Below the pieces are notes generated by a model. It was not told the origin of the DNA, searched no databases, and saw nothing but the letters and a program-made list of their open reading frames with translations. Below, one piece after another: positions 24,905 through 35,720 of a stretch of DNA of 64,000 bases. The DNA lies in contig RCAB01000085.1 of assembly GCA_003640385.1 (NCBI GenBank), forward strand, positions 62,001-126,000. The letters run 5' to 3'. Both the position numbers and the translations under genes were made by a program. Origin of the DNA: Setaria digitata (Eukaryota > Nematoda > Chromadorea > Rhabditida > Setariidae). Every line of letters starts with the position of its first letter. Within the stretch, counting starts at the first letter, position 1.

Positions 24905-27900
24905 TCAAGTTCTTGATTCCTTTCTGAACATGACAAATAAAACATGACCCAACACAACTAACTGTTCAACATCGAAGAACTGCGACCATCTGCTGCTATC
25001 GGCACACAGTGTTGATAAAGCATTGCGGATACTTCGACGCTTTGAGGCAATATTGAAATCGGGATAGTGTAATGTGAAATCAAAATCACCATACAGCGTA
25101 AGATCCTACAAAAAAGAAAGTGCTCTATACAAAAACATTTGTACTGGAACGTACAAGACCAAACTATGTAACGTGGGGTTAAGATATGGACAGCAGGCAC
25201 CATGCGTACATCTTACTCTAAAAGAATGCCATTCTTTTGAATCAAGAAATGAGTTAGATTCAAAAAAAAAAAAAAAGAAAAAAACCAAATGCAATCATAC
25301 TTTAATAGGAGGCTGAAGCAGAAAACGTTGTGCATATTCCAGTATGTACAAACCACAATCAACATCATTTTCTTGTTGGGGCAAATTCTTCGGTATCACC
25401 GTTTTTATCTGCTTTGTTATTAAATTTTCTTTTCGCGCACTTAATTCGGAAGCCCGCTGAAAAGAATTTTTTAAAACAAAGTACAGTAACAAAAATGTCA
25501 AAAACTAATTAGGCATAAAATTTATGTAAATTTGACATTGCTTAAAAAATTATATTTATGGGGACTGCCTCACGATAATTCTTGTGGAGTGAAACAACGA
25601 AAGGATAACAAATTTCTAAAGATAATCCTTACTCAACATTTAATTCCTTTCTCAGCGAGCTTTGTTTAACAGGTTCTTTCTTAGTAATGTAAAAAAGTCA
25701 ACTGGTAAAAATCTAGCATAGCGCTAGTAACATATACAAAAATAATGAAGTGAGCTTAAGCATAAATTTATAGATAATTGACTTAATAATTGCGCAAATT
25801 TTTTACGAGAAAAAAAAACCAATGAAAAAATAAAAGTATTCACCAAGAGAAAAGTTTTAAGAGTATTTACAACATCTTCTGTACAGGGCAGCTCAACGGA
25901 TTGCTGTGAATCAAAAATTATTATCAGTGGTTCAGAAACGGATAACTGCATTGTTAAACAGGACATTGAGATTATTGTTAAAGACCTGAAATAATGGATT
26001 TAAATGACACGGACAATTAGTTTACTTGTAGAAAAATGTGTGATAGGGAAGTCAGTCCTAATTTATTGTCTGATCTGTCGATTAGATAATAGATTAGAAA
26101 AAAAATCCAGCACATCAAAGTGTATTCAGAAGTAGGCAAAGCCAAAAAATCGGTAGTCGGCTTGCACATTATTTTTTGAAATATAAAGTCTTTGAACAAT
26201 TACATTTACTACTACAGCACAGGAGCCATCATCATTTTTATATCATATAGCATTACTGTAGTAGGGTGATTTTGATCTTTTTCCTGCAAATCAGAAACAA
26301 AAATGAATAGAACTGGAAAGTTAACTTTTAATAGTCAATAAATCTTGAGTCTAACCAATGATTGTATTCGTTAACAGGGATCACCAGAAAATCTGCATCA
26401 AATATATCTTCTTCTTCAAGCCAATATTGAATGCGACTGGGACTCGATAACTGTAATACATAAAAGTTAATTCAATATTTATTACATATTGCATGATTAT
26501 TAACAAGCTCTTTGAAGAAAGAATCAAAATTAATGCACTGGTATTGAAAAGAACTGAAAAGTATAATGTTTCAATAAAAATTTACTCCTAATCCCTTCAA
26601 ATCCTTGGAAATGAATGTATATGTAGGAATGTGTTCAAAACTTTCCAATTAACGTTTATCTTTTAAGATGATTACAACCTGAGATGTAAGACAGAAAACA
26701 TAAGTCCTCTGAAAATATATTACCGTGAACAGCAAAGCAAATATGGGGTGCTAAATTCCATAACTAATAATTTTCAAAGACCTACTCCATCTGTACTGCC
26801 AATACCAGTCATTGTAAACGATGCCTCGACACTCTCAATGCTCAAATTCCTGAACCAAGACTTCAGATTGCCCCAAAACAAGGAAGGAAATATATGCATC
26901 CGCAAATTTCTGCAACATAAAGCTTGAAGTCAACAGTCAAATTACAGAATGACTACATTAAGTATTCTCTCATCTATGTCAAGGAAAGTAGCTGAACATA
27001 CACTTCTTCCAAAAGGCTTAACAGTTGTAGCCGTTAAATCTTGTGAGGTTCCAAACGAGATCAACAGGATGAAAAGATAACCTCTACTACGAAAAGGTAA
27101 TTTTAGGGTAGTAATTGCTTTCATTTCAGCCAACTAATGTCAATCCCCATCCATACTACGGCTTATCATTGACGGAGAAGAATTATACTCGAAATATTCA
27201 GCACCAGTTCACATCAAACAGTTTCTAGTTCACTTTGTTTTAGTTGCAAAAATCAGAGTCGCTCAAAAAAAAAGAAAAAAAAAACAACTAACTCTAAATA
27301 CAGCAAAATTCGCCTCCAACAGATATGCGAATACAATAAATTATCCTAGCCTGATGCGTTATTAGAAAACTATTGTAGACGATTGAACAAAGCTACAGCC
27401 TACGTTAATTACAGTAGGGTATTAAGTGCTCAAAAGTGACAGCTAAAAACTTACGAATCCTGTATCAAATGGCATCTAATATGATTTAGATAGAAATCGA
27501 TGATAGTTCCGTTCAGCAGCTCACCTTCGGCCAAGCACAACAAATCAGCAATGCTAATATGTAGCGAGAGAGACGGAAATCTTACACGAATTATTTCGGT
27601 ACGGATGTCTACTTCAAGGATCTCCTAAAAATTTATATAATCGAACATATGAAACTGGTAATGAATTTGAAGTGAATTACAATATGCAATATACATAGAC
27701 AGTTCTAGTAAGAAATTGATCCAATTCCTAGCGATGAAAGCAGAGTACAGATAATGTAAAAGTCATAATGACATGAGAATAATTAAAATTCCCATACTGC
27801 TATTTACAAAGATCTCCTCACTCTTCCGATGGTGGAAACTTCATTAAATTACCGAAGGTAGGGAATGTAAAAAGAAATGTTATTCCTTTTCAGCGACAAT

Positions 27901-28216
27901 TTGCACATCTTCTACAAACAGTTACGAAGGCCAGGATAGAACCAGAATTAATAATTAGTACCTTAGCCTCGTTCTCGTCATCTGACAAAGAATTGAGCTC
28001 GTTGGCGAACCCATTCATCGGTACGTGGCGTAAAACACCGCTCAGCTTCCCGAAATCCTTCTTGAAATAATCACAAATATAATTTCAGTTCGCTTCAAAA
28101 ATTCGAAACTTCTTGAAAACTTCACAGCATTGAGAATGAAAGGAAGGAGCGAACACCACCCTAAACAGATCCAAAGCAGAACTAGACGAGAATAGCCCCA
28201 AATGAGAAAGACCCAT
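24905..28216 (-). CDS. SENP/Ulp-type SUMO protease (peptidase family C48), SENP6/7-like
   Basis: A compact Ulp1-fold cysteine protease that would cleave SUMO from targets or trim SUMO chains. Exons (minus order): 28216-28160 (start, uncertain), 28060-27962, 27624-27455, 26909-26786, 26450-26356, 25985-25844, 25456-25301, 25105-24905; about 347 residues. The catalytic set is visible: His181 in VNEYNHW, Asp207 in IIIFDSQQS, the oxyanion Gln in LPQQEN (256/257) and Cys263 in DVDCGLYILEY. Upstream lies the substrate-cleft block IADLLCLAEGELLNGTIIDF, then RMHIFPSLFW. The IFDADFLVIPVN segment before the His resembles the SENP6/7 (Ulp2) branch more than SENP1-3. The protein is short for that branch: it is nearly all protease domain, with about 80 residues before it. 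The first exon is inferred from one ATG and a weak GTGGTG donor, so the true N-terminus may lie elsewhere. It is convergent with mig-14. Confidence 0.88.
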
Positions 28217-30037
28217 GTCTGGGCAGACATTCCTGCTAGGACCTTATCCAACTGTGGGAAATTTAAATCTGATCAGAAATATATCTTCTGTTTTTAGGCA
28301 GTGTTATTATAGGACAAAATAAATGCTACACAAATGATATTATTTGAGGAATTTATATACAACTGAAACAAACCAACCCCTGAACTACAGCTGTTATTTA
28401 ACCTAAGTTAACTCGCACTCATACGTGTCTCACACTCGTACTCATACATTTATACACACGGTTAAATACACGTGTTTGCGTGTAATGAAAATGAATTAAT
28501 TAGAGCAGATGATTGTCATTGGTATAAAAATGCGAATAAAACAAATGCAAGTATGCAGAGATATCTTTTTGCTTGATTAATTTGATTTGATAAGACCAGC
28601 TGAGACGAGATATGTGCAGCTGCTAATCGTAGTAGTGGACTTGAAAGAGTTTCAAACATTAAGGATAAAATCTGATCGCGAGAGTATTTTAATTTGCAAT
28701 AATCGTTTGAATGACACAACTGAAGGAATGAAAAAAGATGGGAGCAATTTATTAGCTAAGTGCAATTCAAAAGTGATTAATTAACTTACTGGTTAGAATT
28801 TTTCGTTATTTGATCACTGAGTGTTTCATATCTTCCGACATATTAAAGCATTAATAACGATCAGGTTTTTTTAGTACATCAATCTTATTAGCATGATTAA
28901 TCGTTAGAAATAGTGAGAAGCATTGGCTGAAAATTAGAACTTTTGGAACTCATTTTGATAATATTAACGTTTATAAGGCACGGTTTCCCTCTCTGTATAT
29001 TTTTCCAAGTTGCACTTCTTATTTGAGAATTCAAAATGGATATATTAAAATACAATTTCAATCATTCATTAGTAAATTATTTTCTTCTTTGGACCAGTCG
29101 ACTGTTTTTTGGCAAAAATTTAATTTTGACTTGCAATAACTATCTGATAAAAGTGCCGATATCAGTGAAACTCATTACACTTTAATCTTCGTAATGATAT
29201 CAGTTGCTCTATGTTCATCTCAAACGAACTTCGCTTTTATCAGATGACAAGGCTTTTATCAAATCTCTGGTATAAAAAATGCAATTATTTGGCAGAAAAT
29301 GAAATAACATGGCAAGGAGGTATCATCTTGATTTTATCACTTTGAAAAGTTTTACGTTATATGGGAACCAATCTGTAAGAATGTTGAAGAATACAATTCA
29401 AAAAAAGACTTCTGAGGAACACACAATAGGATGAAACCCCTGCTACTAATTAATAACATCCTTCAAATTGGATTCAATTATTTCAGCTTACATATATATC
29501 CTTTAACAAGATAATCCATGTATGTTTTCAACTTTAATACTTCTAAGCAACAACATATGCACAAAATATTGCTTATTTTATGTGCCTTAAGGTTATTTCA
29601 ATCACCTAAGTAGAAATTTCGAGAGCATATTACTGATGACTGCTTATCAATGACTACGAATTTAGTTTTCTAATATCTTTTTAAATTTCAAAATTGTTTA
29701 GGAAAGATAATGTTAGTAGAAGTGTCGTTGATGAACAGCAGTAACATTTGTATTGAAAGCTAGTACATGTATCTTTCAACTAATTGAAATAAAATGATAT
29801 GATTAGCAAACAAACTGATACAACGCTTGTCCTGCAAAGAAAATATGAGGCAAATAAGATCTTGGTGAATCTTCTTATTGGTTCACAAATTGCTGGCCAT
29901 AATCGGACGAGATATGGGCAGAAATCACTATCTGATAGCAGCTACTGGAACTACATTATACTGAAAGATTGAAAGCTATAACAGTTAGATTAAGAACTTT
30001 CTGTATAATTTAGAACAGAGTATAAATATGCTTAAAA
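28217..30037. other. Intergenic between two minus-strand genes
   Basis: About 1.8 kb holding the 3'UTR of the acid phosphatase and the upstream region of the SENP protease. I see no coding exon with good splice sites; the 65-68 codon frames near 28516-28784 overlap on both strands and look like chance. A 21-base exact copy of a phosphatase coding segment lies at 29916-29936. Confidence 0.55.
29916..29936. repeat. 21-bp copy of an acid-phosphatase exon segment
   Basis: The 21 bases at 29916-29936 are identical to 30159-30179 in the last phosphatase exon (the segment coding SDSDFCP on the minus strand). Flanks do not match, so this is an isolated short duplication about 240 bases downstream. 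Confidence 0.7.
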
Positions 30038-33000
30038 TTAAACACTTGCTTTTTCACACGGTTTATAAACTTTTCTGCTTATTCCTTTCTTTGGTAAGCA
30101 TTCTCGCTTGATATTAACAGGCAAGAAATTTCTGGAACGGTTCCGGAAAGTGTTCAGTGGGCAGAAATCACTATCTGATGGACATCCTTTTGTAAGATGT
30201 GTTATCACTCGATACGGATGATGAAATGCTTCGTGGAAGAGTATCTGTAATAATAATAATATTATAACTTAATAGTAATGATAACAATAATAATAATATA
30301 AAAGATGATAATGAAGAGATAGAATAAGCATAAATATTCATAAAAAACAATTCGAAATAATTCTGCGAGAGAACTGTTTGAAAATTATCAACGACGAAAA
30401 TGTATGTAATGGATTGAATTAATGATGTGAAACAATGTAGACTGTTTCTGAGCCTGTATAAGTAAACTAAAAGTGAGAAACTAGAAGCAAGTTAACGGCA
30501 GTTAATAGGTCGGTAATAAGATTAGCGTAAAAGTAAAAAGTTTGACAAGCAAGAATAAGTTTCGCAGTGATCGAGAGTACCAATAAGTTCGCATTAGTTT
30601 AAGCAGAAAGATGTTAGTGGTAAAATTACCGAACTAATTAGTCAAGTCATCTGTTAGAAACAAAAAGAAAAACCTTTACTGCAAATCCAAAATCAGTTGT
30701 ATTCCACAACTCAACAGCAATAGAAGCTGTGTACTGCGGTAAGCCTCCATGCAAAACTTCTTCCTCGTCACCAAGTGTAGCCATCAAAGCGCCAATTGTA
30801 GTATCATGCTGTAGAATAAATTTCAAAAAAGAAAAAAAAAAATTAGCGAACAAAAAGTTGTATTTGCAAACAAAGGATTGCTATTACATGCAATTTTTTT
30901 AGATATCTTCCAATGAGTAATTTCGTATCACTTAAGAAATCTTTCCTTTTTTCTAAGTGTCAAAAAAATTTTGTAATGTCTTTTTTATTTTTCTAGATAT
31001 TTTTTCTGAATGATTTTTGAATGTGTACAGCTGAAAGANTTTTTTAGATATCTTCCTTTTTTCTAAGCGTCAAAAAAATTTTGTAATGTCTTGCTTATTT
31101 TTCTAGATATTTTTTCTGAATGATTTTTGAATGTGTACAGCTGAAAGAGCAAAATATTTCCGCTGTATCACCGATGAGCACTTCGGATTTTCCGGATTCA
31201 GCAAGCATTCCTTCTTTTGAATCATATTTTCCAGAAGAAGTTTCAGTAAACTACCTGTAATAATCTTCTTCAGCTGCAATTTCTAATACATTAATGATTG
31301 AATTCAAAAATCAGTAATAATTTATTTTTATTTCCAATAATTTTGTCACAGTTACAATTTGGCGAATTGAGGACATAGAGTGCTGCCGTCGAATTTTTGA
31401 ACAGCACTTCTAATTTATTAATTAATTAAACAGTGTACCACAATTGTGTTTGCACAAACTCATACTATTTCATTACTTTGATAAAGTTGTTCCTTTCCTA
31501 TTAGAAATCGTGATATGTGCTTCTTTCATTAATGAGGATAAAAAAAATAAAATTTTCCGCTATTTTGAAGTCAGAACCACAATATGCTGCTTAATTAAAA
31601 CTTTTCAATTTCTGACCTAATTAAATTTCATTGAACTATTGAATTTACTTCGTAGACATCTGTGTTAAAAGTTTTAAATAAACAGAGGAAAATATGTGCT
31701 TGTTTCTCATTCATTAATGCAAGCAAAATAAAAAATTTTTATTCGGATCAGAATTTCTGTTCACTGCAACTCATCGTTAACACAACAGTAAAGTCTAACA
31801 GTACACTCTACCTTGGAACTTAGGCAATCGGTTAGTGATACTGGTAGTGTTTCAACTTTACAGAGTGTAGGGTCGAATGCAAGAGAACTTGATAATGAGG
31901 AAACTTTACCCCCTCTTAATTTAATTAGTTCTGGTAGATATGGTGTCGAAATACCATATAGGTATCCACTAGTAATCACTGATAAATTGAGCAATTTTCT
32001 TGAAACATCTTCGGTAATCCAAGCTGGCTGTGACATATTGTGGACAGTCTACAAAAGAACAATCTTTGGATTCGTAAAATTCCTTAACTCACATTTCACA
32101 AATGTTTTGGAATTTTGAATCAATTTCAGGAGAAATTATGATGCAGAAATGTCAGTTCATTAAGTTGGATGCTGTTTTTCATTTTTCAAATAGCTAGAAA
32201 AAAAAGGTCGTACTTCTGCATAGTGAATATCATTAATGATGTAAACATTATCCAGATTGACCCTCATTCCGCTTTTCTTGCTCACGTAATCAAAAAAGTC
32301 CTGAAAAGAAGTTCTGCAGATTTTGAATGAAAAAATTTACAAAGATTTTTGTATAAGTGGCAATAGTTTAGCAGAATTTAAACATCCGTAAATTAACTTG
32401 GTCTATTTCTATCGTGGATTAAAATTTGAATAATCAGATTCGCTGCTATTAAATCAAATGATTTATAAATTACATAGTTTATAATCGCTATCATGCACTT
32501 TCAAATTGCCATTTGGGATTAGCACGGAATATTTTAAATTTCAAAGACCTTGGAAATGAAAAATGTAAACTAAGAAATTCTTGAATGCAGTAAATCGATG
32601 AAGGTAACAATTCTCTTTCTTTCTAGCTCTTAACTCCTTTTACTTAAACTCTCGAATTTCCATTCGCCGTATCTTGAAAATTTATATGGATTCTGTTTTT
32701 CTACTAAATTTTATCCACTTAGGATTGAAAAGATAGAACAATTAATAAAGGATGGAAATGTAATTTGACTTTGTTTTCAGATAACAAGAATTTTTGTAAG
32801 ATTTACAGATAGTTTTCGAGAACAAATCATTTGTAACAAATCAATGCTATAAATGTAATTAATTACTTTATTCTCATCAGCCACTTTCTGATACTGTTTA
32901 CTGCAGCGAATGATGGCTGTTAATTGGCTGGCACGAGGACATCGACTAAAAACGTTGCCTACCTTAAAATTAATTATTTCATTGACCTTCTGAGAATCAC

Positions 33001-34373
33001 TCTAGATTACTCTTCAGTTTATAATTTTTTATCACGAAACGGTATGATTTCGTAATCAAAATTTAATTTAAAGTTTAATTGTCGTAATGAAAGTAGAAAT
33101 AATTCAGTCTTCTCTATGCACTTAGTAGTATTAAATTTTAAAATTAGACTGGAGTATTTTTCTGACTGATATTTGAAATTTTCGAAAAAATAATTCAGTC
33201 TACTCTACATACCTGTTAATAATAAGTCCTAAAATTAGTTTAAAAAAATAGTTTAGAAAGCTTGAAAATTACATAATCTTCATTATTCTCGACTGTATGA
33301 ATCGGAATAGGTGTCCAGTGAGATGGCCATTTTTCACTTTTCGGATAGTCTCTGCCAGCTATACCTGTAGGATACATTCCAGCCAAATTAGCCATTGCAC
33401 TAACTAAAGTTCGATTGACATCAGTACTTCTAATGTACACCTGTAAATAAAGGCTTCAGATCTTGACAGCATTTTAATATCTTCGCTTACTGAGCAAGCT
33501 CCATAGGATGAATTAAAGCTGATATTGTTAATAGCTTGTTGAAATTTGACTTTTCAATTTCAATTTTTTTCAGCTATTAAGACAAATTTAATTGGTGTTG
33601 TATTTTAAGCTTAAAATAATCGGCGAATTTTTATTAGTGGTACGAGAAATAATAAGCGGAGAAGCTGTTTTAGACCTTAGCTTAAGTTTCAGAAACTGAA
33701 CCTCTTTGGGGTGATAATTATGTGACAAGAAATTATAATTTCTTTCAATATACCGCTGTCGAATGAGATCTCCCAGGGCGAACTGCTGCTTCATGCCAAG
33801 CTAAATTCGATTACTGTTTAGTAACGAACCTCTGATCATTCTTTGAATTTAAAATACACCAAAGCAATTGGAATTTGGGAAAATTTCCTGGACATATGTT
33901 TTATATCTACCTCTGTGAGTTCACCCCAACCGTAACGCCATGCCTCTTCTTGATGAATATCAGTTGGATATGCGAAGATCGGAGCACGGTCACCATGCCT
34001 CCAAATCTGAAAATAGTAAAGGAGTTAGTAAAGAGTAAATCAGTCTTTTGCCAATCGATAACTGATCAGGGCTCACATGTCGTATCAGTTAACATATTAA
34101 TTACAAAAGTTTAGGAAATTAGTTTCATAAGTTGATCGTATATAACCTGAGATCTGAGATCACTCCTGTCAATTTTTCCTGCTTTTTTGAGAGAAATGCA
34201 TTTCGAGAAATATGAAACACTTCTGATTCTTCAGAATATTCCAATTTAATTATCAATAAAGCTAATTAAATGGACAAAGTAAAACATACTATTTGTACAA
34301 AAACTAATTCGTCGGCCAAACTGCTTGTTACAATCAAAATAAGCAAAAATGTGTGAAATACTGCGATTCCCAT
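30038..34373 (-). CDS. Secreted histidine acid phosphatase
   Basis: Complete 401-residue member of the histidine acid phosphatase family (prostatic/lysosomal type), which hydrolyses phosphomonoesters through a phospho-histidine. Exons (minus order): 34373-34290, 34006-33911, 33800-33702, 33440-33273, 32962-32867, 32300-32214, 32027-31910, 31254-31139, 30808-30674, 30244-30038; all phases agree. Residues 1-20 are a signal peptide (FHTFLLILIVTSSLA, cleaved before DELVF). The catalytic RHGDRAP is at 31-37 (nucleophile His32), and the acid motif HDTTIGALMATLG begins at His289. Other family blocks are LTELGMKQQFALGDLIRQRY, YIRSTDVNRTL and FSRCPRA. N-glycosylation sequons are at about Asn102, 224 and 324. 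Cysteines near the C-terminus (KGCPSDSDFC, KREC, KPC) fit the family disulfides. There is no C-terminal membrane anchor, so it is probably secreted or lumenal. One exon end is duplicated beside an N in the assembly. Confidence 0.94.
30896..31147. repeat. Imperfect tandem duplication around a single N (31039)
   Basis: The block at 31040-31147 repeats 30896-31038: both carry TTTTTTAGATATCTTCC, a shared central stretch, and the last bases of acid-phosphatase exon 8. The left copy has about 36 extra bases, and there are a few substitutions. A lone N separates the copies. This looks like two allelic contig ends joined without merging, not a true duplication. Confidence 0.75.
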
Positions 34374-34395
34374 TCCCGATGCTGTAAGAAATACT
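34374..34395 (-). promoter_or_regulatory. Probable trans-splice acceptor of the acid phosphatase gene
   Basis: On the minus strand GTATTTCTTACAG ends at 34382, leaving an 8-base leader before the ATG at 34373. As for mig-14, this is typical of an SL acceptor. Confidence 0.55.
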
Positions 34396-35720
34396 ACTGC
34401 TCATTGAAGCAAAAAAATTACACAAAAAAACTTTTTCCTTAGGATTGGAGAAAAAAGTTAAGTTTCGAACATAATTAAATTCACTACTTCAAATTTAGAA
34501 AATTACCTTCTAAATAAATCTCCCTGAAATGATGGAAAGTCCTGAGATAATTTCCTTTCAATTACGTTTTTTTTTTAGTTAATTTGAAATTTGAATTGCT
34601 TGCGACATACTCTACAATACAGCTATAAACCTCTCCACTGAAACTATATCAACATTTCGCACACAAAAAGTGTTCCTTTGATGTGATATCAGTGGCTAAT
34701 ATCAGCAATTAACCAAACCACTCGTTATCTTATCAGTTAGAAGATGCAGCTGCAGTACTACCATTCTATGCTTCCATTGCTAAAGAAAGCGCAAAGAAAT
34801 AGTTGTTAAACAAACACATTCGCAATCTTTATTTTAAACTATTAATAGTTATCAATCACTGCCACAGTTATTTTATTTTCTGCTTCAATTCACTATTCAG
34901 TGACGTTAACTGCCACATCAAATTTGATTCTATTAAACTGCGAAGAAAGACCTAATCAAATCGAGAATCAATTTTAATTAATCAAAGCAATTCAAATTTG
35001 ATTTTTGATCAATTAGCCAAAGCAAGTCAGATTTAGTTATTTAAATTTAATTATTTATCAGTTTTTACACTTCACCGTTCCATAATTTCTATCTTTAACT
35101 TCTCAGATGATATTAATATAACCCCAGAAAATCACTCTTCTACTTACTGGAAATACTGTTCATCAGAGTCAGCCACAAAAGTTCACATTAATTCCATCGG
35201 GATTCAAAGTTTTCACGGTGTCACTTGTTCACCGAGACATCGCCATTCTGAGCTCCTCTTGGCTCTTTTCCAACGTTTCGTCGAATTTTGTAATAGTTGT
35301 GGGGAGGTGCTCCGTGGAGTTCATGCACGTGGGTACTTGTGTGAAGAAGCACATTCTCTCTGGGTTATTAGTCTAAAGACCCTCTTCTCTCGCACTTGGA
35401 AGCTTTGCTTCTTCCATCCACGTACGTGACCCCAACTTCTCGTCAGTCCATTCTGCTCTCTGTTGCCCTCCCTCCGACAAATCCAGTCCATTTCACATTT
35501 CTCTTTGAGCTTAGGCCATTCAGGTGTTCATATTGAAAATCTCTTTTATATCGGTTACTGTCGACGATAGATTGATCAAAAAAATAATTGCTTCCATTAC
35601 ATCTGCGAAATATTACATTTAAATGCAGGCATATCATTGCGTACGGTGTTCATCTATGCTTTCTCTATGTCGGACAGCACTCAGTAATTGGAACTTATAA
35701 TTTCGTTATATGGGAGGAAT
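34396..35720. promoter_or_regulatory. Head-to-head upstream region of acid phosphatase and RIC1
   Basis: About 1.3 kb separates the divergent starts of the phosphatase (minus) and RIC1 (plus), so it should contain both promoters. It has a GC-richer central part (35200-35480) within AT-rich flanks. I recognise no specific factor site, and open frames here are short. Confidence 0.4.

Noticed and set aside
31813..32118. 101-codon plus-strand frame
   Set aside because: Antisense shadow of acid phosphatase exon 7; the minus strand carries the conserved sequence.
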